From assembly GCA_963755055.1 (NCBI GenBank), contig CAVWIS010000041.1, positions 62,001 through 126,000 on the forward strand: a stretch of DNA of 64,000 nucleotides. Direction: 5' to 3'. Under the pieces are notes generated by a model, which saw nothing but the letters and a program-made list of their open reading frames with translations, searched no databases and was not told where the DNA came from. Positions 9,866-19,674 of this stretch are shown here, one piece after another. Numbering within the stretch: position 1 is the stretch's first letter; each line of letters starts with the position of its first letter. This DNA comes from AP-16 sp963755055. Its GTDB lineage: Bacteria; Pseudomonadota; Alphaproteobacteria; Rhizobiales; Xanthobacteraceae. The translations under genes were made by a program, and so were the position numbers.

Positions 9866-11996
9866 TTAAGCGGCGCGTACCGTACCGAGGAAACGATCGA
9901 CCTCGGTCTTCAGCTTGTTGCCCTCGGCCGAGAGCGACTGCGCCGAGGCGAGGACCTGGGCGGAGCCGGAGCCGGTCTCCGCGGCGCCGCGGCTGACGTC
10001 GCCGATATTGGCGGCAACCTGCGAGGTGCCCTGCGCCGCCTGCTGGACGTTGCGAGCGATCTCTTGAGTCGCGACGCCCTGCTGCTCCACGGTCGCCGCG
10101 ATCGTCGAGGCGATCTCGGAGATCCGGCCGATCGTGCCGCTGATCTCCTTGATGGCGACGACCGAGTTCTTGCGTCGCATGCTGCATGCTGGCGATCTGT
10201 GCGCTGATCTCCTCGGTCGCCTTGGCGGTCTGGGACGCGAGCTGCTTGACCTCGGACGCGACGACCGCGAAGCCCTTGCCGGCCTGGCCCGCGCGGGCGG
10301 CTTCGATGGTCGCGTTGAGCGCCAGGAGGTTGGTCTGCTCGGCAACCGAGGTGATGAGCTTGACCACGTCGCCGATGCGGCCCGCGGCCTGCGACAGCTC
10401 GACGATGCGGGCGTCGGTCCTTTCGGCTTGCGTGACCGCCTCGCGGGCGATCTTGCTCAATTCCTGCACCTGGCGGCTGATCTCGTTGACCGAGCCGGTC
10501 ATTTCCTCGGTTGCCGAGGCGACCGACTGCACATTGGCGGACGCTTCCTCGGATGCGGAGGCGACCGCCGTGGAGAGCTGTTCGGTGTTTTCCGCGGTCC
10601 TGGTGAGCGTGGTGGCGGCTGCCTCGAGATCGGCAGAGGCGGAGGACACCGTATTGACGATATTGCCGATCGCGGCCTCGAACCGATCGGCGAGCTTCTG
10701 CATGTCGGCCTTGCGCTGGGCGGCCGCGGCACGTGCCTCGACGTCCTTCTGCTCCGTCTCCGCGTGGGCCTTCTCGACGGCTTTCAGCTTGAAGCTCTCG
10801 ACGGCCTGCGCCATGTCGCCGATCTCATCCCTGCGACCGAGGCCGGGCAGAATCACGTCGAAGTTGCCGTCGGCCAACTCGTGCATGGCCTTCGACATTG
10901 CCGTCAGCGGCTGCGTGACGCGTCTGATGACGATCCACATGCAGGCCGCGGCCAGGAAAAAACTCAGCAAGATCAGGCCAAGAGCGCTGACCAACTGCCG
11001 GAACGAGTTGCTCTTGGCGGTTTCGGCCACGGATTCGCTGGCCGCACTGGCGGCATACATGACATCGAGCAGCGCTCCGATCTGCGGATTGGTCGTTTCG
11101 GTCCACTGCGCCGATGTCATCGGATATTTCGCGCCGCTCTCGCCCGCCTTGCGCATGCTGTCCGAGAGCGCCAGGAAATCCTTGAAGTACTTTTCCTGCG
11201 CTGAACGCATCGCCTCCTTGATCGCCGGAGGGGTGCCGGCATCGGCAGTGAGGTGCTGCAATTCCTTCCACAACGCCGCTACCTGCGCGCGATGCGTGCC
11301 AATGACGATCAGACGATCGGCAGGGATGGGTTGTCCCGCCGCGATCGCGGCGGCGACGATCGACCGCTCCTGCCCGGAGTGGTCGCGCATCTCCCATCCG
11401 ATATCCTTGATGGTGGCCAGCCGAACCAGCTGCGCATCGCTCATGTTGCTGCTGTGGAGCACGGTGGACCAGACATCGAGCGCGGCATTGACCGAAGCGG
11501 TGATGACCGGAATGAAGGTCTTGCGCAGGTTCTCGTCGCGCTGATCGCGGGGGAGCTTGAGCGCGGCGTCGGCCTGGCGGCGGTACTCGTTCGCCTTATG
11601 CCGCGCCGTCTCGAGATCCCGCAGCAGCGCCGCATTGTTCGGAAAGTCGCGCTGCTTGACCGCGGCGAGGCCCGGATCGAAATTGTCCCTCACGACCTTG
11701 CGAAACGCTTCGATCTTGGCGACGACGGCTTGAGGAGCGGGATCGGGAGCCTGCAGCGCGCTATTGGTCTCCAGCCGCTCCAGGAGGACCTCGTAGAGGC
11801 CGCGAACGAACTGATTGATGCCACGATCCAGCTCCTGCTGATCGACCGCGGCCTGGTAGGAGCGCCACGAGCGGACGCCGTCCCAGCCGAGGACCACCGC
11901 GGCAAGCAGGGCGAGGCAACCGAGGGCTCCGAACAGGATGAGCTTGATTGTGGATCTCGACTTGGCGCCGTTGCCGGTGGCAGATGGTATCGTCAT
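9866..11996 (-). CDS. Methyl-accepting chemotaxis protein (one apparent frameshift)
   Basis: About 709 residues. A membrane segment near residues 17-40 (ILFGALGCLALLAAVVLGW) is followed by a roughly 300-residue helical periplasmic sensor region, a second membrane segment (ALGLILLSFFLAAACMWIVI), a HAMP domain (VTQPLTAMSKAMHELADGNF) and a methyl-accepting signalling domain with the hairpin core EQTNLLALNATIEAARAGQA. It passes ligand signals to CheA/CheW. The frame breaks near 10170; deleting one A in 'acgcaagaac' joins MQHATQ to NSVVAIKEISGTIGRISEIA and restores the C-terminus FLGTVRAA. Start 11996 is preferred because AAGGAA precedes it correctly. No che genes are adjacent. Confidence 0.9.
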
Positions 11997-12182
11997 GGTC
12001 GTTTCCTTCGGGGAGGACAACTTTCCCTATTATGAATCATCAAATATCTGAATTAACATTCCATGAAACTGTAAGCATTTGACCGTGTCCGGTACAATAC
12101 TTACAGTAATCAGCCATGGATATTCCGTTCATCCAGGCAAGTCGACAGATTTGAACGCGCTGGTGCCAGGACAGGAGTGCAC

Positions 12183-12905
12183 ATGACTGACAATTTTCGC
12201 GACAACGAGGGGCGCAATCGCTTCGAGCTCGATATCGAAGGCGCCATTGCTTTTGTCACCTACCGAAAATCGCCGGGAGCAATAACGCTCGTGCATACCG
12301 AGGTGCCGCCGGAACTAGGCGGACGAGGGATCGGCTCGAGGCTTGGTCGCGCGACCCTCGATGCCGTGCGGGCGCAAGGACGGGAGCTCTCCGTCGAATG
12401 CGATTTCATCCGATCATTCATGACGAAGTATCCTGAATACGACGATCTGCTGGCGCGTGGCGAAGAGACGAGAAGAGATGCCGCTACCTACAAGGCCAGC
12501 TGTTTCTGTGGCGCGGTCGAGCTGGAGGTTACCGGCAAGCCGGTCTTCGCGGGATACTGTCATTGTCGCGATTGCCAAGCCTGGTCGGCCGCGCCGATCA
12601 ATGCCTTCAGCCTGTGGAAGTCGGACAGCGTGCGTATTACCAAGGGCGAAGCCGATATAGGAACCTTCCACAAGACCGAGAATTCCTACCGCAAGTTCTG
12701 CAAGGTTTGCGGCGGACATCTCATGACCGACCATCCACGCATGCGGCTTGTCGATGTCTATGCCAATCTATTGCAGGGCTTCACGCATGAGCCGACGCTG
12801 CATGCGAATTACCGGAGCAAGATGGTTTCGGTACGGGACGGTTTGCCAAAGTTCCAGGATCTGCCCGCCGAGCTCGGTGGCTCGGGAGAGACGTTGGCCG
12901 ATTGA
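12183..12905 (+). CDS. GNAT-like acetyltransferase / GFA-domain fusion
   Basis: A 240-residue two-domain protein. Residues 1-85 match the short GNAT_YjdJ type: AFVTYRKSPGAITLVHTEVP, GGRGIGSRLGRATLDAVRAQ (acetyl-CoA binding R/Q-x-x-G-x-G) and FMTKYPEYDDLL. Residues 100-225 are a GFA/CENP-V zinc domain: SCFCGAVELEVTG, CHCRDCQAWS and FCKVCGGHLM supply the cysteine pairs. Both families are common, but the fusion is unusual. ACAGGAG lies five bases before the ATG at 12183, which favours it over the GTG at 12177. Substrates are unknown; GFA proteins bind thiol adducts such as S-hydroxymethylglutathione. It stands alone between the chemotaxis gene and the nitrile hydratase operon. Confidence 0.85.
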   Translation: MTDNFRDNEGRNRFELDIEGAIAFVTYRKSPGAITLVHTEVPPELGGRGIGSRLGRATLDAVRAQGRELSVECDFIRSFMTKYPEYDDLLARGEETRRDAATYKASCFCGAVELEVTGKPVFAGYCHCRDCQAWSAAPINAFSLWKSDSVRITKGEADIGTFHKTENSYRKFCKVCGGHLMTDHPRMRLVDVYANLLQGFTHEPTLHANYRSKMVSVRDGLPKFQDLPAELGGSGETLAD

Positions 12906-13088
12906 CGCGCCTGCCGTCATTTGGCATTCAGCGTACCTCCCGAGACGCCCGGGGCATTTCCGCATCTGGGGGTAGACCGGCTGTCCATCACCCTGCCGGC
13001 GACAGCCGCCCCTGACTCCGAGCAAACCTAGGTACCGGGTTAGGTCTCGCCGGCTCGCCAACCGACGCAGACCTTCATACCACCAAAT

Positions 13089-13454
13089 TCAGCGCCTCGT
13101 TCCGGAGATCAATTCAACTGGTTGGCCATGGGGCGTGTTCAGATAGGCGCTTCGCCATTCCTCAACTCGCTCGGACAGCGCACCGGTCGTGAAACTGCCA
13201 TCCGCGGCGACGAGACGTTCCAACGCAGCGAGCGCCGCCGCGTAATACGTCGTGTGGTCATCGGGCTCGCCTCTCTCGTTGGCGCGTCTCAATTCCACAC
13301 CAAGCGCATCCGACCATTCCGCCGGGGTAAAGAGACCCGCTTCCGAGAGCGTGAAAGCCAGTGCCAAGACCTGCGCCTGCCAGGGCTCATCGAAGGTCGG
13401 CTCGTCATCGCGCCTCGCCAGCGGGCCGAATTGCGGTGCATCAGTCGCGCTCAA
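13089..13454 (-). CDS. Nitrile hydratase accessory/activator protein
   Basis: A 121-residue protein similar to the N-terminal half of nitrile hydratase beta subunits, as known for the P14K/activator chaperones that load cobalt into the alpha subunit. Visible: FDEPWQAQVLALAFTLSEAG and FTPAEWSDALGVELRRAN. The start is a TTG at 13454 with GGGAG six bases upstream; it overlaps the last codons of the beta gene, as is usual for this operon. Longer versions of the frame run into beta and lack family similarity. It completes an alpha-beta-activator operon. Confidence 0.85.
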   Translation of the reverse strand: MSATDAPQFGPLARRDDEPTFDEPWQAQVLALAFTLSEAGLFTPAEWSDALGVELRRANERGEPDDHTTYYAAALAALERLVAADGSFTTGALSERVEEWRSAYLNTPHGQPVELISGTRR

Positions 13455-14097
13455 GGTAGCTCTCCCAGAGATTGAGGAACACGCGGTCCCGGCACGCCTC
13501 GGCCTCGGGCCACAGTTCGGCGGCATCAAATCCGACCGTGTAAAGTGGCTCAGCGCGTTTTTCGCCATGCGCGTTTGCGTCGGGGAAAACGTGTGCGCCA
13601 TGGAACGCCGCGATCCGGCCGCGTCTACCGCGTACGTAGGCCGGAAGCCGAGTGTGGCCCGAAGTACCGTGGCGCTTCGCTCTCACGGAATCCCCAGCCG
13701 TGAATATGGGAGGTTCATTGATCGTCCGTGCAAAATCCCGCTCGGACCGCTTCGCGGCGGCGACGTCCGCCGGGCTCATCGGCGGCTCAAGGCCCGAGGG
13801 GCGCGATGTTGCCCGCCCGCTGGTCAATTCATCGACGGTGGCGATATCGGAGTTCACCAGCATCGCTGCATAAGTCTGCAGCCATTGGTCATAGTAGGGG
13901 CGCGCAAGGTAATCCCCGGGTTCAATCAGTTCCCGGCAGTGCCGGAACCAGTCGATGTTCCAGTCAGCCGCAGGGCTCATAGCCCGCACGATTCCCAACA
14001 CGCGCGCCTCCCAGGGCTCGTGAAAGGGCACCTCGGTCTCATGAACGTCGATGGCGCCGAAGCCCTCTCGGCCACCCAGGTCGTGGATGCCGTCCAT
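13441..14097 (-). CDS. nthB: Nitrile hydratase beta subunit
   Basis: 218 residues, normal for the family. The N-terminus MDGIHDLGGREGFG is the classic beta-subunit start, followed by FHEPWEARVLGIVRAM; the C-terminal SH3-like barrel contains FTAGDSVRAKRHGTSGHTRL, PAYVRGRRGRIAAFHGAHVF and LYTVGFDAAELWPEA. It pairs with the alpha subunit to hydrate nitriles to amides in the cytosol. It begins 37 bases after the alpha stop and overlaps the activator start. Confidence 0.95.
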   Translation of the reverse strand: MDGIHDLGGREGFGAIDVHETEVPFHEPWEARVLGIVRAMSPAADWNIDWFRHCRELIEPGDYLARPYYDQWLQTYAAMLVNSDIATVDELTSGRATSRPSGLEPPMSPADVAAAKRSERDFARTINEPPIFTAGDSVRAKRHGTSGHTRLPAYVRGRRGRIAAFHGAHVFPDANAHGEKRAEPLYTVGFDAAELWPEAEACRDRVFLNLWESYLERD

Positions 14098-14134
14098 TCA
14101 GACCACCTCCCTGATCCTGCCCGTAAGGTCCCGC

Positions 14135-14731
14135 TCAGTGCCGATCATGGAATTGCGCGTAACGAGTTCGGGCGAGCCTCGACTCTTCCCAATCTTCCGT
14201 GCCCTCTGGTCGCTGCGGCAGGACCAGGTAGCGCAGCTCAGCTGTACTGTCCCAGACACGCACCTGGATTTTTTCCGTCAGGCTGACGCCGAATTCCTCG
14301 AGAACGCCTCTGGCGTCGCGTACCGCTCGCGCACGGTAGGCCGCCGTCTTGTACCAGTTGGGCGGTATGCCAAGTAGCCATATCGGATAGCAGGAGCAGA
14401 GCGTGCACACGACGATGTTGTGCGTATCAGCGGTGTTCTCCACGACCAGAAGATGGTTTCCCTCAAAGCCCAACTCCCTGACCGCCGCGGGGCTATTTTC
14501 GAGCAGGCGCGCCTTGAACTGTGGATCTGCCCATGCACGCGCGACGATCTGAGCACCGCGCTTGGGTCCGATTTCCTCCGAATAAACCTCAATCCAGGCA
14601 TCGACGGTCTTGGAATTAACCATGCCTTTCTCGACAAGCAGGCTTTCCAAGGCCTTCACCCGAAGCGCAGGCTCTGAAGGCAGGTGACTATGGAGCTCCT
14701 GATGGATGTGCGAAATGGTTCTTGAGTTCAT
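14135..14731 (-). CDS. nthA: Nitrile hydratase alpha subunit, cobalt type
   Basis: 198 residues. The metal-binding claw is VCTLCSCYP; Thr in the CTLC position marks the cobalt rather than the iron form (CSLC). The preceding RAWADPQFKARLLENSPAA and LLVVENTADTHNIVVCTLCS match the alpha family, including the helical region from which NHLP-type RiPP leaders are derived. First gene of the nthA-nthB-activator operon. An amidase, commonly next to it, is not present here. Although this genome segment also carries an NHLM exporter, this gene is a full enzyme subunit, not a precursor. Confidence 0.95.
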   Translation of the reverse strand: MNSRTISHIHQELHSHLPSEPALRVKALESLLVEKGMVNSKTVDAWIEVYSEEIGPKRGAQIVARAWADPQFKARLLENSPAAVRELGFEGNHLLVVENTADTHNIVVCTLCSCYPIWLLGIPPNWYKTAAYRARAVRDARGVLEEFGVSLTEKIQVRVWDSTAELRYLVLPQRPEGTEDWEESRLARTRYAQFHDRH

Positions 14732-14883
14732 GCGTGGTCATGGTGGAAAGCCGATCCGCCGGTTAAGGTGTTGACCTGTCTTTGATACTATTACGACTGG
14801 CATGGGCCTGTCGCCCCGCGGAGTGCGACCATGACCGGCGTCCCTGAAGGCGGGGGTGGACGGCTCGGCCGGACCAGCCGCCG

Positions 14884-15672
14884 CTACAGCCCGAGGCCGC
14901 CGTCGAGCAGGATGGTCTGCCCGGTCATGTAGTCCGAGGCATCCGATGCCAGATAGAGCGCCAGCAGCCCGACCTCGCGCAGCCGCCCGGGTCGCCCGAG
15001 CGGCACGGTCTGCGCGGCGCGCTCAGTGCTCCTCCGCACGCCCTCCTCGCCGGACGTGACCACGTCGGGAAACAGGCCGGGCGCGATGGCATTGACCTGC
15101 ACGCCGTAGGGTGCCCATTCGAGCGCCTGCGCCCGGGTGAACCCGGCGAGCCCGGTCTTCGCCGTCGTGTAGAGCACCATCTCGCCTCCGCCCTGATGCG
15201 AGGTCCACGACGCGATGTTGATCACCTTGCCCGAGCGGCGCGCCAGCATGTGCGGGCCGACCGCGCGCGTGCACAGCAGCGCCTCGGTCAGGTTGATGTC
15301 CATGATGAACCGGAGCTCGTCGTCGGAGAGGGCGCCGACCCCCTTGTCCGGCAGCGCCACCAGCGGCTTGCGGATGGAGTTGCCCAGCGCATTCACCAGG
15401 ACGTCGATGCGCCCGAACGTGGCGAGGATCGAATCCACCGCGCGCCGGACCTCGTCGGTTTTCGTCACGTCGGCGATCACCGGGACGACGCGACGTCCGG
15501 ACGCCGCGGCGATCTCCGCCGCCGTGCCTTCGACGTATTTCGCCGTCAGCGCGTTGAGCGCCACGTCGGCACCGGCCTCGGCGAGCACCTGGGCGATCCC
15601 CTTGCCGATGCCGCGCCCGGCCCCGGTGATGAAGACGACTTTTCCCGTAACGTCGAACTCGACCGGCATCAT
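14884..15672 (-). CDS. SDR-family oxidoreductase
   Basis: A 262-residue classical short-chain dehydrogenase/reductase. The cofactor site is TGAGRGIGKG, the substrate-side NALGN/N-A-G-like segment follows the DVTKTDEV region, and the catalytic residues are the Ser of IASWTS and YTTAK (YxxxK). The C-terminus YMTGQTILLDGGLGL is standard. Start 15672 has GGAG six bases upstream. It probably uses NAD(P)H on an alcohol or ketone; the substrate is not deducible. It is single and followed by a long gene-poor gap. Confidence 0.9.
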   Translation of the reverse strand: MMPVEFDVTGKVVFITGAGRGIGKGIAQVLAEAGADVALNALTAKYVEGTAAEIAAASGRRVVPVIADVTKTDEVRRAVDSILATFGRIDVLVNALGNSIRKPLVALPDKGVGALSDDELRFIMDINLTEALLCTRAVGPHMLARRSGKVINIASWTSHQGGGEMVLYTTAKTGLAGFTRAQALEWAPYGVQVNAIAPGLFPDVVTSGEEGVRRSTERAAQTVPLGRPGRLREVGLLALYLASDASDYMTGQTILLDGGLGL

Positions 15673-16109
15673 CGCCTGCTCCCCACGTTGGTCCCAGTGC
15701 GCGCGAGCCTATCCGGTGACGGCCGCCGCGTCGATCCGAGGCCTTGTGGGGGCTGGTCGGCGTCAGTCGGTCCCAGGTTGCAGACGTACACTTTTTCCTT
15801 GCCGGCGCCGGAAGGGCGCAATCTGGGCGGTACCAGCGTGTTACCTAACGGAGCGGTTCCGCTCTCCAAGCCAGACGATTCCAGTCCCGGCGTCACGCGA
15901 GGCGGTGAAAAATATTCCTGGAGAAGAATCCGCATGCCAAGCCCGAGGACATGAAACAGGGCTTTCTGGTCGAGGACGGGCACTGGACGGCGAGCTATTT
16001 CGATCCTGACGACAAGAGCGCCCGCATGGCGCGCCGCCTGTATTTCGCCGGCTGACCGCACGGTCGGCCCGGCGGGAAGAGGCGCCCCCGGCAGGCTCCG
16101 ACCAAACGC
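15673..16109. other. Gene-poor gap with a possible short remnant ORF
   Basis: 437 bases without a clear gene. On the plus strand 15909-16055 is open and encodes a plausible C-terminal fragment, from EKNPHAKPEDMKQGFLVEDG to SARMARRLYFAG and a stop; an ATG at 15951 would give 34 residues. Base composition is coding-like, but I do not recognise the family and there is no ribosome site. It is best read as the tail of a lost gene. Nothing else was seen here. Confidence 0.3.
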
Positions 16110-16697
16110 TCATGTCGCCGTCCGGGAATGGACCGGGCCTTGACGGCGGCCGCCGTCGCCGACGCCGCTCAGGGCTTTCAGCATGCGATCGAAGCGCTCG
16201 CCGGCCGCCGACAGCGTATCCAGCACCGCGATGTCGAGCTCATCCTGCAGGGCCGGCGGTCCGCCCTCGGCGGCGTGCCCGTCGGCGGACAGCGGCCGGC
16301 GCGCGTGTGCCCGCAGCCGGTCGGCCAGAAAAATCGCCAGGGCCCGATAGAACCGGCAGCCGAAGGCGACGTCGTCCTCGAGCTTGCGCAGCAGGATGGT
16401 CTTGTCGAGGAACAAAGCCAGGCATGCGCCGCGGGCCGTGACGGTGGCGGACGCCACCATCGAATTGACCAGCGAGATCTCGCCCACGATCTCGCCGACG
16501 CCGAGACGCGCGATCTGCCCCACTTCCCTGGTGGTGACCACGAACTCGCCCTCGAGAAGAAGGACCACGGACTGGGTGTGCTTGCCTTCCTCGATCACGG
16601 CGTCTCCATCCGCAAGCCGTTGCCGCGATCCCGCGCGCGCCATCCATTCGACGTCGGCGTCGGTCAGCAGTCCGAAGATGTACAGAACCTTGCGCAT
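16110..16697 (-). CDS. Cyclic-nucleotide-binding-domain protein of the export operon
   Basis: 195 residues. Residues 15-115 form a cNMP-binding/Crp-type cupin fold (GDAVIEEGKHTQSVVLLLEG, then VGEIVGEISLVNSMVASATV, the phosphate cassette region with an altered core). There is no helix-turn-helix, so it is not a DNA-binding Crp. AAGGGG before the ATG at 16697 supports this start over 16748. It lies 72 bases after the stop of the second ABC gene and is probably the last gene of the export operon. Such stand-alone cNMP proteins accompany NHLM bacteriocin exporters; the role may be regulatory or structural. Confidence 0.75.
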   Translation of the reverse strand: MRKVLYIFGLLTDADVEWMARAGSRQRLADGDAVIEEGKHTQSVVLLLEGEFVVTTREVGQIARLGVGEIVGEISLVNSMVASATVTARGACLALFLDKTILLRKLEDDVAFGCRFYRALAIFLADRLRAHARRPLSADGHAAEGGPPALQDELDIAVLDTLSAAGERFDRMLKALSGVGDGGRRQGPVHSRTAT

Positions 16698-16769
16698 GGT
16701 CGCCCCTTTCGTGGGTGCGGGCTCGATCTCGTCTCGAGGATTTTCCAAACGATCTGCAATTCCTCTTGG

Positions 16770-19674
16770 TTACAGCAATTGCCGCCGCGCAAAATCGGCG
16801 AAGACCCCGGAGGAGCCGCTCAGCTCCGCGAACGATCCGGCCTGGACGATCTTGCCGTCGACCAGCACGACGATGCGGTCGGCCTGGCGGACCGTGCTCA
16901 GCCGATGCGCGATGACGATGCGGGTGACGTTGAGCCTGGCGAGCGACTCGCTGACGATGGCTTGCGCCTGATTGTCGAGCGAGCTGGTCGCCTCGTCGAA
17001 CAGGAGAATGCGCGGGCGGCGGACGATGGCGCGCGCGATCATCAGGCGCTGGCGCTGGCCGCCGGATATGGTGCTGACGCCCTCGGCGATGACCGTATGC
17101 ATGCCCATCGGCATGGCCTTGATGTCGGCCTCGAGGCCGGCGAGGCGCGCGGCGTCCCAGGCCTGGCTCAGCGGCAGCTGCACGCCTCCGCAGATATTGT
17201 CGTAGATGCTCCCCGAGGCGAGCTGGCCGTTCTGCAGGACGACGCCCATCTGGCGCCTGACGCCGCTGATGTCGAGCGTCTCGATCGCCTTGCCGTCGAA
17301 GAAGACGGCGCCCTGCTCCGGCTTCTCGAAGCCCAGCAGCAGGCGGAAGATCGTGGACTTTCCGCTGCCCGAGGGACCGACCAGCGCGACATATTCTCCC
17401 GGCGCCATGCGCAGCGTCACGTTGTCGAGGATCGGCGGTCCGCCCGACACGTAGCGAAAGGTCACGCGGGACAGCTCGACCGATCCGGACAGCTCCCCGG
17501 GCGGCTTGCGGTCCTCGGAAATCTCCACCGCGCTGGCGATCAGCGGCCGAATACGGGAAAACTGCGGGATCGCGATCAAAGAGTCGCCGACGGCGGCGGC
17601 CCATTCGCCGACGCCGGCGAGCGACTGGCCGAAGGCGGCGAAGAACGCCAGGAAGGCGCCGAGATCGAGCGTGAGCTTGCCGGCGGAGGCATCTCCGGCG
17701 ACCGCGAAGATGATGAGGGTGGCGACCGTCGGAAACGCCGCCTCGACGACGCCGAGGGCGTTGGCGGCACGCCGGGACGCGATGAAATGCCGCTTCTGCG
17801 CAGCGAACCGCTTCGACCAGACGCCGAGCGCGCGAACCGTCGCGGCGGCCACCCGCAACTTGCCGATCCCGGCGAGCAGCTGGAGCACCAGGCCCTGGAC
17901 CTTACCGTGCAGATTGAAGTTGCGCTGCTCGTGGTAGAGACGCGCCGCGCTGGTGGCGAGGATCAACAACCCTCGCACGATCGTCAGCATGATCGCCACG
18001 ACAGCGAGTTCTCAGATCGTAATAGATCATCAGGGCGAAGCTGAACCAGCAGAGGATGCCGGCCAGCAGGCCGCGCAACGTTCGTCCGGTGGCGATCCGG
18101 CGAATGGCGTCGATGCCCATGGCGCGGTCGGCAAGGTCGCCGACCGTGTGCTCGCGGAACACCGACGCCGGCAGCCTGAGCAGGCGATCGACTACGGCGG
18201 CCTGGAGCTTCCAGTCGAGCATCCCTTCGAGCCGCAGCATGGCGGCTCCCTGCATCGCCTGCAGGCCGGCCATCGCCAGCGCCGTCATGCCGAGCGCCAG
18301 GGCGCAATAGGCGAGCTGATCGAGCTCGGTGCGGGGAATGACCGAATTGACGAGCACCTGGGTGATGAGCGGCGCCGCCAGCGACAACAGGCCCAACGCC
18401 ACCACGCCGAACATGATCCGCAGAGCATTGCCCCGGGCATGACTTATGGCGAACGAGAGCAGATCCCAGAACGACAGCGATCGCGCCGGCAGCGGTGGAT
18501 AGAACATGGCCGCCTCGACCGCGAGCTCCGTCGCCAGCTTTTCATCGACGAGGCGCCGGGCTCCCGAACCGGGGTCGATCATCAGGTAGCGATGCCGCGA
18601 CGTCGGGACCAGCGCGACCGGATTGCGGGCCTCGCCGTGCCAGCCCACCAGCGGGCCGACGTCCTGGCGCCACCAGTTTGCCCGCAGCAAGGTCCGGCGC
18701 ACGCGAAGCCGGGACGCCCGGGCGATCTCGACGAGGTCGGTAAATCCCTGCTGGGACGGCGTTCGTCCCGGCGGTCGGACGATCGTCACCTGGATCGCAT
18801 TGGCCACCTCGCGGCAGGCGGCAAGGAGCGAATTGGTGGCATCGGCCTCGGGCCGGGCACGATCCGACGGCCGGACGATCACCGCGGAGAGCTCGTCGAA
18901 CAGCTCGTAGGTGTGGGTCCTGGTGAGCTCGATGCGACGGTCGAGCCGCTGCGCCTCGCGGCCCGCCACCGCCGCCAGACGGCTGCGAATGCAGGCCATG
19001 GCGCAGACGTGGAATCGATCGACCGCCTGCCACAGGTCCGCTCCGTCCGGCATGCGGTCGCGGGCTGCGAGCGTCGCGCCCTCACCCTCCGCCTCGATCC
19101 ACATGCCGGCGGTCAGCGGTATGAGCGAGCTGCCGGCCGTGTAGACCGCTTCCAGCCCCATCACCCGCACGCTGCCGGCGGTGACCGACACCCAGAAGAT
19201 GCCGCGGGCGGCACCGCGGCGCCGCTCGCCCGGCTCGATGTCCGAGCTCACCTCGGGCTCGATCTCGCGAATCTCCCAGTCGACGTTGGACCCAACGATC
19301 ACCGCACTGAGCTTGGCGATCCAGGCCGCGACCGGCTCGAGGTCCTCTAGTTCCTCTCGCGGCAGGACCATGGCCTCGGCGCCCGGCCCGCCCACCGCGA
19401 TGACCTGAACGCGCCGGGAGTTGTCGCCGTCTTCCGGCAGGTCCAGAATGATCTCGCCGCTTTCGACACGAAACAGATGACGTCGCGCGCCTTCGCTGGT
19501 CCCGGCCGCGGAGCCCAGCGAGAAAAGGTCGGCGTGACCGGCGATCAGGCGGATCGCGCGCCCGCGATGATCGAGCCGCTGCGGGCGCCGGGCGTCGAGC
19601 GCCACGCGCGCAACGGCCGCTGCCGCGCCGGCCGCCGGGCGAGCCTCCGTCCGTATCGGCGACGGCTCGTTCAT
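16770..19674 (-). CDS. NHLM-type bacteriocin ABC transporter, ATP-binding/permease (one apparent frameshift)
   Basis: About 968 residues after correction. A long N-terminal region (about 370 residues, with cNMP-like beta segments such as HLFRVESGEIILDL) is followed by a six-helix ABC membrane domain (IMFGVVALGLLSLAAPLITQ) and an ATPase domain with Walker A GPSGSGKS, signature ISGGQRQRL and Walker B ILLFDEATSSLD. This matches the NHLM exporter's non-peptidase ABC component (TIGR03797 type). The frame breaks near 18010: one extra base in 'ctgagaactc' separates MIYYDL from VVAIMLTIVRG. Its start overlaps the stop of the peptidase transporter by ATGA, so the two are translationally coupled and likely pair. 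Confidence 0.87.

Noticed and set aside
14135..14731. Nitrile hydratase alpha as an NHLP-type RiPP precursor
   Set aside because: It has the full metal claw and a following beta subunit and activator, so it is an enzyme subunit.
15951..16055. 34-residue ORF as a real gene
   Set aside because: No ribosome site and the reading frame extends upstream without a start; looks like a 3' fragment.
16128..19350. Long plus-strand ORFs opposite the ABC transporters
   Set aside because: GC-rich mirror frames; the minus strand has clear Walker and signature motifs.
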